Both the position numbers and the translations under genes were made by a program. 35,242 nucleotides of DNA. Source: Burkholderiales bacterium. GTDB taxonomy: Bacteria > Pseudomonadota > Gammaproteobacteria > Burkholderiales > SG8-41. Under the pieces are notes generated by a model. The model saw nothing but the letters and a program-made list of their open reading frames with translations. It ran no database searches and had not been told where the DNA came from. Positions 17,525-27,050 of this stretch are shown piece by piece. Numbering within the stretch: position 1 is the stretch's first letter; each line of letters starts with the position of its first letter. Location of the stretch: assembly GCA_019746155.1 (NCBI GenBank), contig JAIESJ010000049.1, positions 1-35,242 of the forward strand. The letters run 5' to 3'.

Positions 17525-17946
17525 TGATTTACGTCGATACGAGCGCCCTGGTTCCGGTCTTCATCCGGGAGCCGAAAAGCGAGGCCGTCATAGGCTGGCT
17601 CGAGGCCTCGGGCGAGCGTCTGGCGATCAGCGAATGGTCCCTGGTCGAGTTCGCTTCGGCCGCCGCGATCAAGGTGCGCACCGGCCAGGCGGCAGCGAGC
17701 CTGGCGAAACAGGCCACGGCGCGGGTCCACGAATTCGCGCGGAAGCATTGCACGGTGGCCGTTCCCGGAGGGGAGGAATTCCGCCGCGCCGCCGAGCTGG
17801 CGGGTGACGGCACGTTGAAGCTGAGGGCGGGCGACGCGCTTCACCTTGCCATCGCCGCGAGCCTGAGCGCACGAGGCATACTCTGCCTCGACGAGGCGAT
17901 GATTGAGAGCGCCAAGTCGCTCGGGATGAGCATTGTAACGGTTTAA
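17524..17946 (+). CDS. PIN-domain toxin (VapC-type ribonuclease)
   Basis: MIYVDTSALVPVFIREPKSEAV; LRAGDALHLAIAASL; CLDEAMIESAKSLG. Confidence 0.92.
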   Translation: MIYVDTSALVPVFIREPKSEAVIGWLEASGERLAISEWSLVEFASAAAIKVRTGQAAASLAKQATARVHEFARKHCTVAVPGGEEFRRAAELAGDGTLKLRAGDALHLAIAASLSARGILCLDEAMIESAKSLGMSIVTV

Positions 17947-17975
17947 CCGTCGATTCTCGTAACCCCCGGACTACA

Positions 17976-18048
17976 CGGGTCGGACCACGCTAAGCTTCCG
18001 TAACTTCGGCACTTTCGTTCGGGGGATATCTGGCGTTGGTCCGACCCG
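17976..18048. repeat. inverted repeat, 12-bp perfect arms, 49-nt loop
   Basis: CGGGTCGGACCA (17976-17987) / TGGTCCGACCCG (18037-18048). Confidence 0.7.
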
Positions 18049-18193
18049 GTTATGTCTTTTGTAACATATTGTTTTTACTATATTTTTTCGAGTATCAGCT
18101 TTTGATCTTATCGGCGTTTATCCGCGTACCCCTCAAGGCACCCGTCAAGCGGGTATTGAGAAGAAAGGTATTAAAAAGAATTTATCGGCGGCT

Positions 18194-18224
18194 CAAAAAG
18201 CAGTAAAGCCGTACTCCTTACTGC
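18194..18224 (-). terminator. terminator overlapping the stop codon of methyltransferase paralog 4
   Basis: minus strand GCAGTAA-N11-TTACTGC-TTTTT. Confidence 0.6.
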
Positions 18225-19084
18225 AACGCCGTCTTCGCCGCACGCGTCGCCGTCCAGCGCGCGCTCTTGCCACCGCCCAGATCGACCGTGCCTTCCATTC
18301 TGTCGCCCGCAACGCGGCCCCGGAACATCTGGCGCAAGCCATCCGCAGCGATGGCAAAGCCGATGTCCTCGCCACGCAGCGTCGGCTGCAGGAGCTTGAG
18401 GTTCCTGCCCCCCGAGTTCACCGTGCCCTCGAAATTCTGATAAGTCTGCCGCAGCGCAGCCTGATAATGTGATCCTCCCGCCACCGCGATGCGCCAGTTG
18501 CCGGCGATCTTGGCCGGAACGATCCACAGATAAATCGTCGCCCGCGCCACGCCGTTGACCTTCTCCTTCTCCGGCACGTCGAAAGTAAACTCGTCGTCGT
18601 GCTGCCATTCGCCGAAATGATAGTCGTGCGACACCACGCGCGCGCCGGGCCGGAGTTCGGTATAGATCTTCGCGCTCAGATTTTTCATCATTTCCGGCAG
18701 CAGGTATAGCGTGAGCACCGTGGCGCGACTCAAATCGGCCTTAAACACGTCCCGCACCTCGAACTGCGCGCGGTCGGCGATGCCCAGCCGACTGGCTTCG
18801 TTATTGCTCAGTTTGACCAGAGCGGGATCGATGTCGACGCCGAAGCCGCGCGCCTTGTAGCGCTTTGCCGCGGTCAGCACGATCACGCCGTCGCCGGAAC
18901 CGAGATCGATGACGAAATCGTCCGGCCCGACTTTCGCCATGGCCAGCATCTGATCGACGACGACCTGCGGCGTCGGCACATATGGCCCGCCCGATCTTTC
19001 CACTTCCGCCGCGAATACCTGCGGCGCCAGCAGCGCGACGCATAACATCGCGCCGCGCGCCGCATGCTTCAAGCCTGCAAGCAT
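18218..19084 (-). CDS. exported class I SAM-dependent methyltransferase, paralog 4
   Basis: signal peptide MLAGLKHAARGAMLCVALLAPQVFA; PYVPTPQVVVDQMLAMAKVGPDDFVIDLGSGDGVIVLTAAKRYKARGFGVDID. Confidence 0.84.
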   Translation of the reverse strand: MLAGLKHAARGAMLCVALLAPQVFAAEVERSGGPYVPTPQVVVDQMLAMAKVGPDDFVIDLGSGDGVIVLTAAKRYKARGFGVDIDPALVKLSNNEASRLGIADRAQFEVRDVFKADLSRATVLTLYLLPEMMKNLSAKIYTELRPGARVVSHDYHFGEWQHDDEFTFDVPEKEKVNGVARATIYLWIVPAKIAGNWRIAVAGGSHYQAALRQTYQNFEGTVNSGGRNLKLLQPTLRGEDIGFAIAADGLRQMFRGRVAGDRMEGTVDLGGGKSARWTATRAAKTALQ

Positions 19085-19112
19085 ATATGTCCCCCGGTTC
19101 CACGCGCTCAAC

Positions 19113-19940
19113 TTAAAATTCCAGCTTGTCGCCGGGATTGATCGCATGCACCTTGGTCGAGGTGCTGCCCAGCGCCTCGATGTATTCCTTGGGCGTGCCG
19201 CGCAGGAAAGGATTGGTCCCGTAGTGCATGGGGATCGCATGTTTCGGCTTCAGCCACTCGTTGGTGGCATACGCCGCATCCCTGGGGCTCAGCACGAAGC
19301 GCCCGCCGATCGGAATCATCACCAGGTCCGGCTTGTAGTAGTCGGCGATCAGCTTCATGTCGCCGAACAGTCCGGTGTCGCCCATATGATAGATCTTGAA
19401 GCCGTTCTCCAACTCAATGATGTAGCCGACCGGCTCGCCGCCGACCAGGGTTTCGGGCTTGCCCTGGGCGTTCGGCCACAGCAGTTCCGAGCTGTGCTCG
19501 GCATGCGTCTGCGTGATCTTCACGCCGGGGAAGGGATTGATGGTGCCGCTTTTGTTCATGCGCGGCGCCAGTTCGGCCGGCAGCACGCCCATCGTGGTCA
19601 GTGACTGGTTCATGCCCGCCGGCCCCCACATCGGAACCTTGTGCTTTTTGGCGAGATCGGGCGCATCGCCGAGATGGTCGCCGTGCGCGTGGGTGACCAG
19701 AATCAGGTCGATCTTGCCGACCGCATCAAGATTCTTGTATTGCTCGGGAGTCTTGGGATTTCTGGTGATCCACGGGTCGACCAGGATCACTTTGCCGCCG
19801 GGTGTGGTGATGCGCATCGCCGACTGGCCCAGCCACAGTATTTCGATTTTCCCGCTTGGCTGCGCGAACGAAACGCCCGCGGTCAGCAGCAGCGACACAC
19901 CGGCCATCAATACCAACAGATTGCGATACCAGCTTTTCAT
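19113..19940 (-). CDS. exported metal-dependent hydrolase, metallo-beta-lactamase fold (UPF0173-like)
   Basis: signal peptide MKSWYRNLLVLMAGVSLLLTAGVSFAQ; LVTHAHGDHLGDA; HMGDTGLFGD; IPMHYGT. Confidence 0.87.
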   Translation of the reverse strand: MKSWYRNLLVLMAGVSLLLTAGVSFAQPSGKIEILWLGQSAMRITTPGGKVILVDPWITRNPKTPEQYKNLDAVGKIDLILVTHAHGDHLGDAPDLAKKHKVPMWGPAGMNQSLTTMGVLPAELAPRMNKSGTINPFPGVKITQTHAEHSSELLWPNAQGKPETLVGGEPVGYIIELENGFKIYHMGDTGLFGDMKLIADYYKPDLVMIPIGGRFVLSPRDAAYATNEWLKPKHAIPMHYGTNPFLRGTPKEYIEALGSTSTKVHAINPGDKLEF

Positions 19941-20007
19941 GACTTCCCCCCCTCCAGGGTGGTTAAGAGCGCATAACAAAAAGACCAAGTTCAAAACAAA
20001 AAAGCAT

Positions 20008-20127
20008 TAGCCACAGAGAGCACAGAGACTACAGAGGAAAAACAAACTACGAAATATGATTCGTATCTGATTGTTTTAAAAAATATTTATGGATTCTCTC
20101 TGTGAACTCTGTGTCCTCTGTGGCTGA
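20008..20127. repeat. imperfect inverted repeat built of ACAGAG-type hexamers
   Basis: TAGCCACAGAGAGCACAGAGACTACAGAGGAAA (20008-20040) vs CTCTCTGTGAACTCTGTGTCCTCTGTGGCTGA (20096-20127). Confidence 0.7.
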
Positions 20128-20150
20128 CAGTTTTTTTATTTTTAGCCACT

Positions 20151-20918
20151 CTAAGGCTTAACAAACTTCAGCACGAACTCGTCATTCGGAATCTTCGGCT
20201 TGAATACCGACGCATCGCGCGGATCGTCCGGGTTGCGCAGGAAACCGGCTTCGCCGACCAGTTTGAAGCCCGCGGCTTCCACCTCCCGGCGCAGCACGCT
20301 TTCCTCGATGCGGTGCAGGGTCTTGCCCTCGCTCACGCCCGTGCCGGGACGCCCGGAATGGTCGGCGACAATGTACAGACCGCCCGGCTTCAGCGCCGTG
20401 AACACCGCACGGTTCATTTTATTCCGGTCGACGCCCAGCCAGACGGTGTCATGATAAACAAAATTGAACGTCACGAGGTCGAGGTTGCGCGCTTCCGGCG
20501 GCACCGGGTCGTCGAATTCGCGCACCAGGGGAACCACGTTGCGCATCGCCGGCTTTTCCAGCCGCTCGCCAAAGCGTCCTTTGACGATGTTTTCCAGAAG
20601 ATAACGGCTGTTCTGGGCGTAGACGACGCCGTCCGGCCCCACGACGCGTGCCAAAAGCTCGGTGTTGTAGCCGCCGCCCGCCCCGAGATCGAGAACGCGC
20701 ATGCCCGGCCGCACCCCGTAAAACGCCAGCAGTTTCTCCGGCTGACGACGCTGGTCGATCACCCGGTCCGCGTCGCTGCGGTCCGGGCTGTGCACCTGCC
20801 AGAAATAGAAGTTGTCCGGCAGCGGCCGCTCGGGCAGAAGACCGGCGCAGCCGCTCATGAAAAGCAGCACCGCCAATACAAACCCGTGCAGCCTGCCTTC
20901 CCCGTTTGTTTGCGTCAT
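20151..20918 (-). CDS. putative lipoprotein SAM-dependent methyltransferase
   Basis: lipobox-like LFMSGCAG; GMRVLDLGAGGGYNTELLARVVGPDGVVYAQN; LVTFNFVYHDTVWLGVDRNKMNRAVFTALKPGGLYIVADHSG. Confidence 0.87.
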   Translation of the reverse strand: MTQTNGEGRLHGFVLAVLLFMSGCAGLLPERPLPDNFYFWQVHSPDRSDADRVIDQRRQPEKLLAFYGVRPGMRVLDLGAGGGYNTELLARVVGPDGVVYAQNSRYLLENIVKGRFGERLEKPAMRNVVPLVREFDDPVPPEARNLDLVTFNFVYHDTVWLGVDRNKMNRAVFTALKPGGLYIVADHSGRPGTGVSEGKTLHRIEESVLRREVEAAGFKLVGEAGFLRNPDDPRDASVFKPKIPNDEFVLKFVKP

Positions 20919-20939
20919 CGCCCGCCCTTCCCTTATTTC

Positions 20940-21158
20940 CCGGTGGACATCGTGCTCGGCCACTTCGGCTACATGCGCACCGACAAAGGTCTCGGTGCGC
21001 CAGGTTTCCAGGCCCTGCTGCGCCTGATGCGCGCCAGGCGCTGCTGGGTCAGGCTCACCGGGCCATACCGGATTTCCGCGACCGATATGCCCTATCCCGA
21101 CGTCACGCCGTTCGCACACGCGCTGGTCGACGCGGCACCGGAACGCGTGATATGTTGA
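20940..21158 (+). pseudogene. fragment of an amidohydrolase (LigI-like PF04909 type)
   Basis: FPVDIVLGHFGYMRTDKGLGAPGFQALLRLMRARRCWVRLTGPYRISATDMPYPDVTPFAHALVDAAPERVIC*; both ends missing. Confidence 0.65.
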
Positions 21159-21179
21159 AAGCTGCCGGGTGCGAACTCG

Positions 21180-23030
<1,851 letters not shown>

Positions 23031-23042
23031 GCCTCCCCGGGT

Positions 23043-24179
23043 TCAGCTGCCAGGCTGGAGAGTGACGCTGATCTCGATCTTGCGACTTTCTCGCAGGACA
23101 CTCAGCCGCACTGCGTCCCCCACCTGGAAATCGTCGAGCCTGGCGAAGAGTTTCGCCACGCTTTCGACCGGCTTATCGTTCACCGCAGTGATGATGTCTC
23201 CCGGAACGAAGCTGCCGTCAGCCCCGAGCCTTGCGCCCTTCAGGCCGGCGGCCTGCGCCGCGGAGCCAGGAGCGACGCGCAGCACCAGCACGCCTTCCAC
23301 GCCGAGCTGTTGGGTGATAGCGCGGTTGAGCGCTTCATCGACCTCGATGCCCAGGGCGGGACGGATATATTTGCCGCGCGCGATGAGTTGCGGCACCACG
23401 CGATTGACCGTATCCACCGGCACGGCAAAGCCTACCCCGGCCGACGCCCCCGAAGGGCTGTATATGGCCGTATTGATGCCGATCAGGCGACCGGCGGAAT
23501 CCAGCAGCGGCCCGCCGGAGTTGCCGGGGTTGATGGCGGCATCAGTCTGGATCAGATGCTCGATGACGCTGCGCTCGTCCTCGCCGGGCAGAGAGCGGTC
23601 CAGCGCAGAAATGATGCCGGTGGTGAGCGTCCAGTCAAGCCCGAACGGGTTGCCAATGGCAAAAACCTTCTGCCCTACCTTGAGGTCGTGACTCGTGCCG
23701 ACCGGGACCGGCGGCGGGCGCTTAATCCCGACGCCGATCCTGAGCACCGCCAGATCGTGCGCGGGGCTCGCGCCCACCAGCGCCGCGCGGTAGTCGCGGC
23801 CGTCATTCAGCCGCACGCGCGCTTCCGAGGCACCGGCGACGACATGGTAGTTGGTGACCACGTGGCCCTTTTCATCCCAGATAAAGCCCGAGCCGGTGCC
23901 TTTCGGTATGGTGAACACGTTGCGTGTCCAGAAATCCATCACGCGTTCGCTGGTCGTGATGTAGACGACCGAGTCCTTGGACTTCTCGAACAGTTCGATG
24001 GTGCTCTTCTCATCGGCGGCGAGATCGCCGCGCGGCGTGACCACCCGTGGGGCAGCCTCGCCCCCAAAGACAGTGCGCTCGATCCAGGACAGCATGTACC
24101 AGGCCATGAGGACAACCAACACGGCTGTGATGAGCCAGAGCAGGCGACGCAGGAACGGATCGGCGGACGAGCGATAGGT
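23043..24179 (-). CDS. S1C trypsin-like serine protease with a single PDZ domain (DegP/DegS/HtrA)
   Basis: triad contexts VVTNYHVV, HDLAVLRI, INPGNSGGPL; C-terminal PDZ; N-terminal TM anchor. Confidence 0.95.
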   Translation of the reverse strand, partial: TYRSSADPFLRRLLWLITAVLVVLMAWYMLSWIERTVFGGEAAPRVVTPRGDLAADEKSTIELFEKSKDSVVYITTSERVMDFWTRNVFTIPKGTGSGFIWDEKGHVVTNYHVVAGASEARVRLNDGRDYRAALVGASPAHDLAVLRIGVGIKRPPPVPVGTSHDLKVGQKVFAIGNPFGLDWTLTTGIISALDRSLPGEDERSVIEHLIQTDAAINPGNSGGPLLDSAGRLIGINTAIYSPSGASAGVGFAVPVDTVNRVVPQLIARGKYIRPALGIEVDEALNRAITQQLGVEGVLVLRVAPGSAAQAAGLKGARLGADGSFVPGDIITAVNDKPVESVAKLFARLDDFQVGDAVRLSVLRESRKIEISVTLQPGS

Positions 24180-24271
24180 CATATTCCCTCCCTCAGGCAA
24201 AAAAAGGCTTCAGCACCATTCATGATCATGTTGACCGGCACCAGGGTGAGCAGCGGCCCCTCCTGAGTTTC

Positions 24272-24832
24272 TCAACAGCGTTCATTCCCCGTGGGCCGGG
24301 ATAAGCGCCCGCGTGCCGCCCGCTCGCCATCGCCGCCCGGCGCGCCGGGTTGGTTTACGCCTTGCCGCTCGAGGCAGTCTTCGCGCTCCTGCATGAGCCA
24401 ATAAACGATCCCCAGCACCAGCAGCGCGCCCGCGAGCGCGGCGATCTTGGGGGCCCCAATCTCGAGATCGAGGATGATGAACTTGCGCGCTACCGCGAGC
24501 ATGGCTATCAGGATCACGGTTTTGACCTGAACGATATGGTCCCGCCGCAGCGCCACGCGGATGATCGAGTGCTTGAACTCCATTGCGATGAGCAGCGTCA
24601 TGATCATCCCGAATATCGTCTGAAACACGGCATGGTCGAGCGGGCTTAAAGCCTCGACGGCAAGCAGGAGTACGACCGCGCGGACGAGCTGAAGCAGCGA
24701 AATCATGACGATGACCGAGATCACGCCCGCCAGGATCATCGCGACGACCTGCTCGTAGCGCTCGTAGACCGTCATGATCCGCCATTGCCTGCGGAACTCC
24801 GTGAGCTGCCGATGTGTTCCGGTATCGTTCAT
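24272..24832 (-). CDS. PsiE-family (phosphate-starvation-inducible E) membrane protein
   Basis: LDHAVFQTIFGMIMTLLIAMEFKHSIIRVALRRDHIVQVKTVILIAMLAVARKFIILD. Confidence 0.88.
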   Translation of the reverse strand: MNDTGTHRQLTEFRRQWRIMTVYERYEQVVAMILAGVISVIVMISLLQLVRAVVLLLAVEALSPLDHAVFQTIFGMIMTLLIAMEFKHSIIRVALRRDHIVQVKTVILIAMLAVARKFIILDLEIGAPKIAALAGALLVLGIVYWLMQEREDCLERQGVNQPGAPGGDGERAARGRLSRPTGNERC

Positions 24833-25288
24833 CGTTCTTGTTTGTGTCGGATGCGGAAATTTTCGGAATCCGTTTTGCTCGTGACAAGCACATTTCTCTT
24901 GGTACCCGCCTCATGATACCAGCATCAAGCCATTACCTGTATTCGACCCCGGCACGCTTCAAGATTGTTTCGTTTTCCGTCATCGGTCACACTCACAGCG
25001 CGCGGCGCGGGTTAAAGGCAAGCTCGCGCGCCATCGTTTCATCAGGCTCGGAGAGGGCGATCTGAAAGGCGGTAGTCAGCTTATCGAGCACATGTGTCTT
25101 TTCGTGTCGGGGAAACATGGTGCCGGAAAATGGGGCTGCCTGCACCCTTTTCAAGGAGGCCGCTTGCTCCATACCCGTATGATAAACGGGGGAAGTGGGG
25201 TGTCATGTTCGGTAACCGGTTCGAGAGCAGGCGGCCGGTCATGCAAGCGCCATGCGGTCGGGACACCGCGTCGGCCTCGCTTCCGGGA

Positions 25289-25317
25289 CTTGATTCCGGA
25301 GATACAGGCCACCATAT
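25289..25317 (+). promoter_or_regulatory. sigma32-like promoter upstream of the hsp20 trio
   Basis: CTTGATT (25289-25295), 14-nt spacer, CACCATAT (25310-25317). Confidence 0.5.
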
Positions 25318-25481
25318 AAGGTTTGCGCGAATCCCGGCGGGCCAACGCATCCGCAGGCTGATCTTGATCAACGGGCGCTTGCGTTTGCCGCTCGTGTTTC
25401 GTTGATCTCGCCGCCGCGTGGCGGCGGAGTGGATCACTCAACCGATTTTTTGATGGATGCCATTTTTAGGAGGCGAATAAC

Positions 25482-25934
25482 ATGTATCAATCCATTCTGT
25501 CCGCGCCTGGCGATCTGTTCGCCGAACTGGACCGACTCCGGCGCGAGATGCAGCAGAGTTTCGGAGGGCTGGGCATGCCATCCAGCATCCGCGCGGTGAC
25601 CCGGGGATCGTTCCCCGCGATCAACATCGGCAGCACGCCGAAGTCGGTGGAAGTTTACGCGTTCGCGCCGGGAATCGATCCAGACAAGCTCGATGTGAAC
25701 GTCGATCGTGGCCTGCTCAGCATTTCCGGAGAGCGCAGAAGCGACCTGCCGGAGGAAAGCGGCGAGGTGTCGATATATGCGAGGGAGCGATTCGCCGGAA
25801 GCTTCAAGCGCGTCATCAGTCTGCCTGAGGATGCAGATCCATCGCGCATCGAGGCCAGGTATCGCGATGGCGTTGTCCACATTTCGGTGCAGCGGCACGA
25901 GCCGGCACAGCCCAAGCGTATTGAGATCAGATGA
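25482..25934 (+). CDS. Hsp20 family protein (trio copy 1)
   Basis: FPAINIGSTPKSVEVYAFAPGIDPDKLDVNVDRGLLSISGERR...YRDGVVHISVQRHEPAQPKRIEI; AGGAGG SD. Confidence 0.95.
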   Translation: MYQSILSAPGDLFAELDRLRREMQQSFGGLGMPSSIRAVTRGSFPAINIGSTPKSVEVYAFAPGIDPDKLDVNVDRGLLSISGERRSDLPEESGEVSIYARERFAGSFKRVISLPEDADPSRIEARYRDGVVHISVQRHEPAQPKRIEIR

Positions 25935-25959
25935 GGTTGCCGACAACAGGACCGGAGGA

Positions 25960-26343
25960 ATGAACATGAGTGACAGGAAAGAGTCTGCGAAGCAGGAACA
26001 ACAGCGCGCCGGCATGACAATCATGCCGGCAGTGGACGTGGTCGAAGATCGCACGGGTATCACCTTGACCGCCGACTTGCCCGGTGTGCCCAAGGACAGG
26101 CTGACCGCACGCGTCGATGGGGAAACCCTGCTCATCGAGGGAGACATTGCGCTGGAAACGGCGGAAGGCATGGAAGCGGTGCATGCCGAGATGCAAGGCA
26201 TGCGCTTCCGGCGGGTCTTCACGTTGAGCCGGGAACTCGACACATCGAAAAGCGAGGCGGCATTCAGGAACGGTGTACTGAGGCTGCGGATCCCCAAAGC
26301 CGAACATGCGCAGCCGCGCAAGATCGAGGTCAAGGTCGGGTGA
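25960..26343 (+). CDS. Hsp20 family protein (trio copy 2)
   Basis: MPAVDVVEDRTGITLTADLPGVPKDRLTARVDGETLLIEGDI...FRNGVLRLRIPKAEHAQPRKIEV; GGAGG before ATG 25960. Confidence 0.95.
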   Translation: MNMSDRKESAKQEQQRAGMTIMPAVDVVEDRTGITLTADLPGVPKDRLTARVDGETLLIEGDIALETAEGMEAVHAEMQGMRFRRVFTLSRELDTSKSEAAFRNGVLRLRIPKAEHAQPRKIEVKVG

Positions 26344-26396
26344 TTACGGCGGCCCCGCGGGCCGCTCCACTTCTCGAATTGACGGGAGTTGTCGAT

Positions 26397-26900
26397 ATGA
26401 AAGCGCTTACGGAATTGAGACAGGGTTTGGAAGAAGTGTGGGAATCGGTTTCTGAGGGTTGGCGGCGTTTGCGGGAGTCCGCCGCCGGTGCGTTGACCCG
26501 CTTCAGGCCCGGGCAGAAATCATCGCTTCCGGCTGGCGTCGAAGACGATCTTTACCTGCCGTCTTCGGGATGGGCGCTGCTCGCGGGTGACGTGTTCGAG
26601 GATGCCGGGAAAATAGTGGTTCGCCTCGAAGTGCCGGGCATGGAGAAAAGCGACTTCAACATCGAAGTGCGCGACGATGCTCTCATCGTGCGGGGCGAAA
26701 AGCGGTTTGAGCGGGAGGCGAGCGAAGGGCGGTACCGCATCCTGCAGTGCGCCTATGGCACTTTCCAGCGCGTCGTTCCCCTGCCCGCGCCGGTGATCGC
26801 GAATAAAGCGAAAGCAACGTACCGTAACGGGGTGCTGAAGATCGAATTGCCCAAGGCCGGGCCCGCCAAGGCCAAAGCGATCGAGATAACAATCGGATAA
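26397..26900 (+). CDS. Hsp20 family protein (trio copy 3, N-terminal extension)
   Basis: ILAGDVF-like ALLAGDVFEDAGKIVVRLEVPGMEKSDFNIEVRDDALIVRGEKRF...YRNGVLKIELPKA. Confidence 0.93.
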   Translation: MKALTELRQGLEEVWESVSEGWRRLRESAAGALTRFRPGQKSSLPAGVEDDLYLPSSGWALLAGDVFEDAGKIVVRLEVPGMEKSDFNIEVRDDALIVRGEKRFEREASEGRYRILQCAYGTFQRVVPLPAPVIANKAKATYRNGVLKIELPKAGPAKAKAIEITIG

Positions 26901-27050
26901 GGCACGGCTTCCCAGAGCAGTGAAACACGCACATGAACAGCATGCCGCGTGAGCGGCTTCAGCGATTCCGGCAGAGCCCCGGCTGCGCGCCGCGCTCCGA
27001 AGCCGCAAGGGCCGGCGTCCATGGTCGCCGGCCGGGATGCCGTGTCGGAG

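Noticed and set aside
24993-25118. 41-codon minus-strand ORF (MFPRHEKTHVLDKLTTAFQIALSEPDETMARELAFNPRRAL)
   Set aside because: Sensible composition but no clear Shine-Dalgarno and no recognised family; too short to support.
25081-25441. 118- and 96-aa minus-strand ORFs upstream of the hsp20 trio
   Set aside because: No family resemblance; they cover the predicted hsp20 promoter and leader on the opposite strand.
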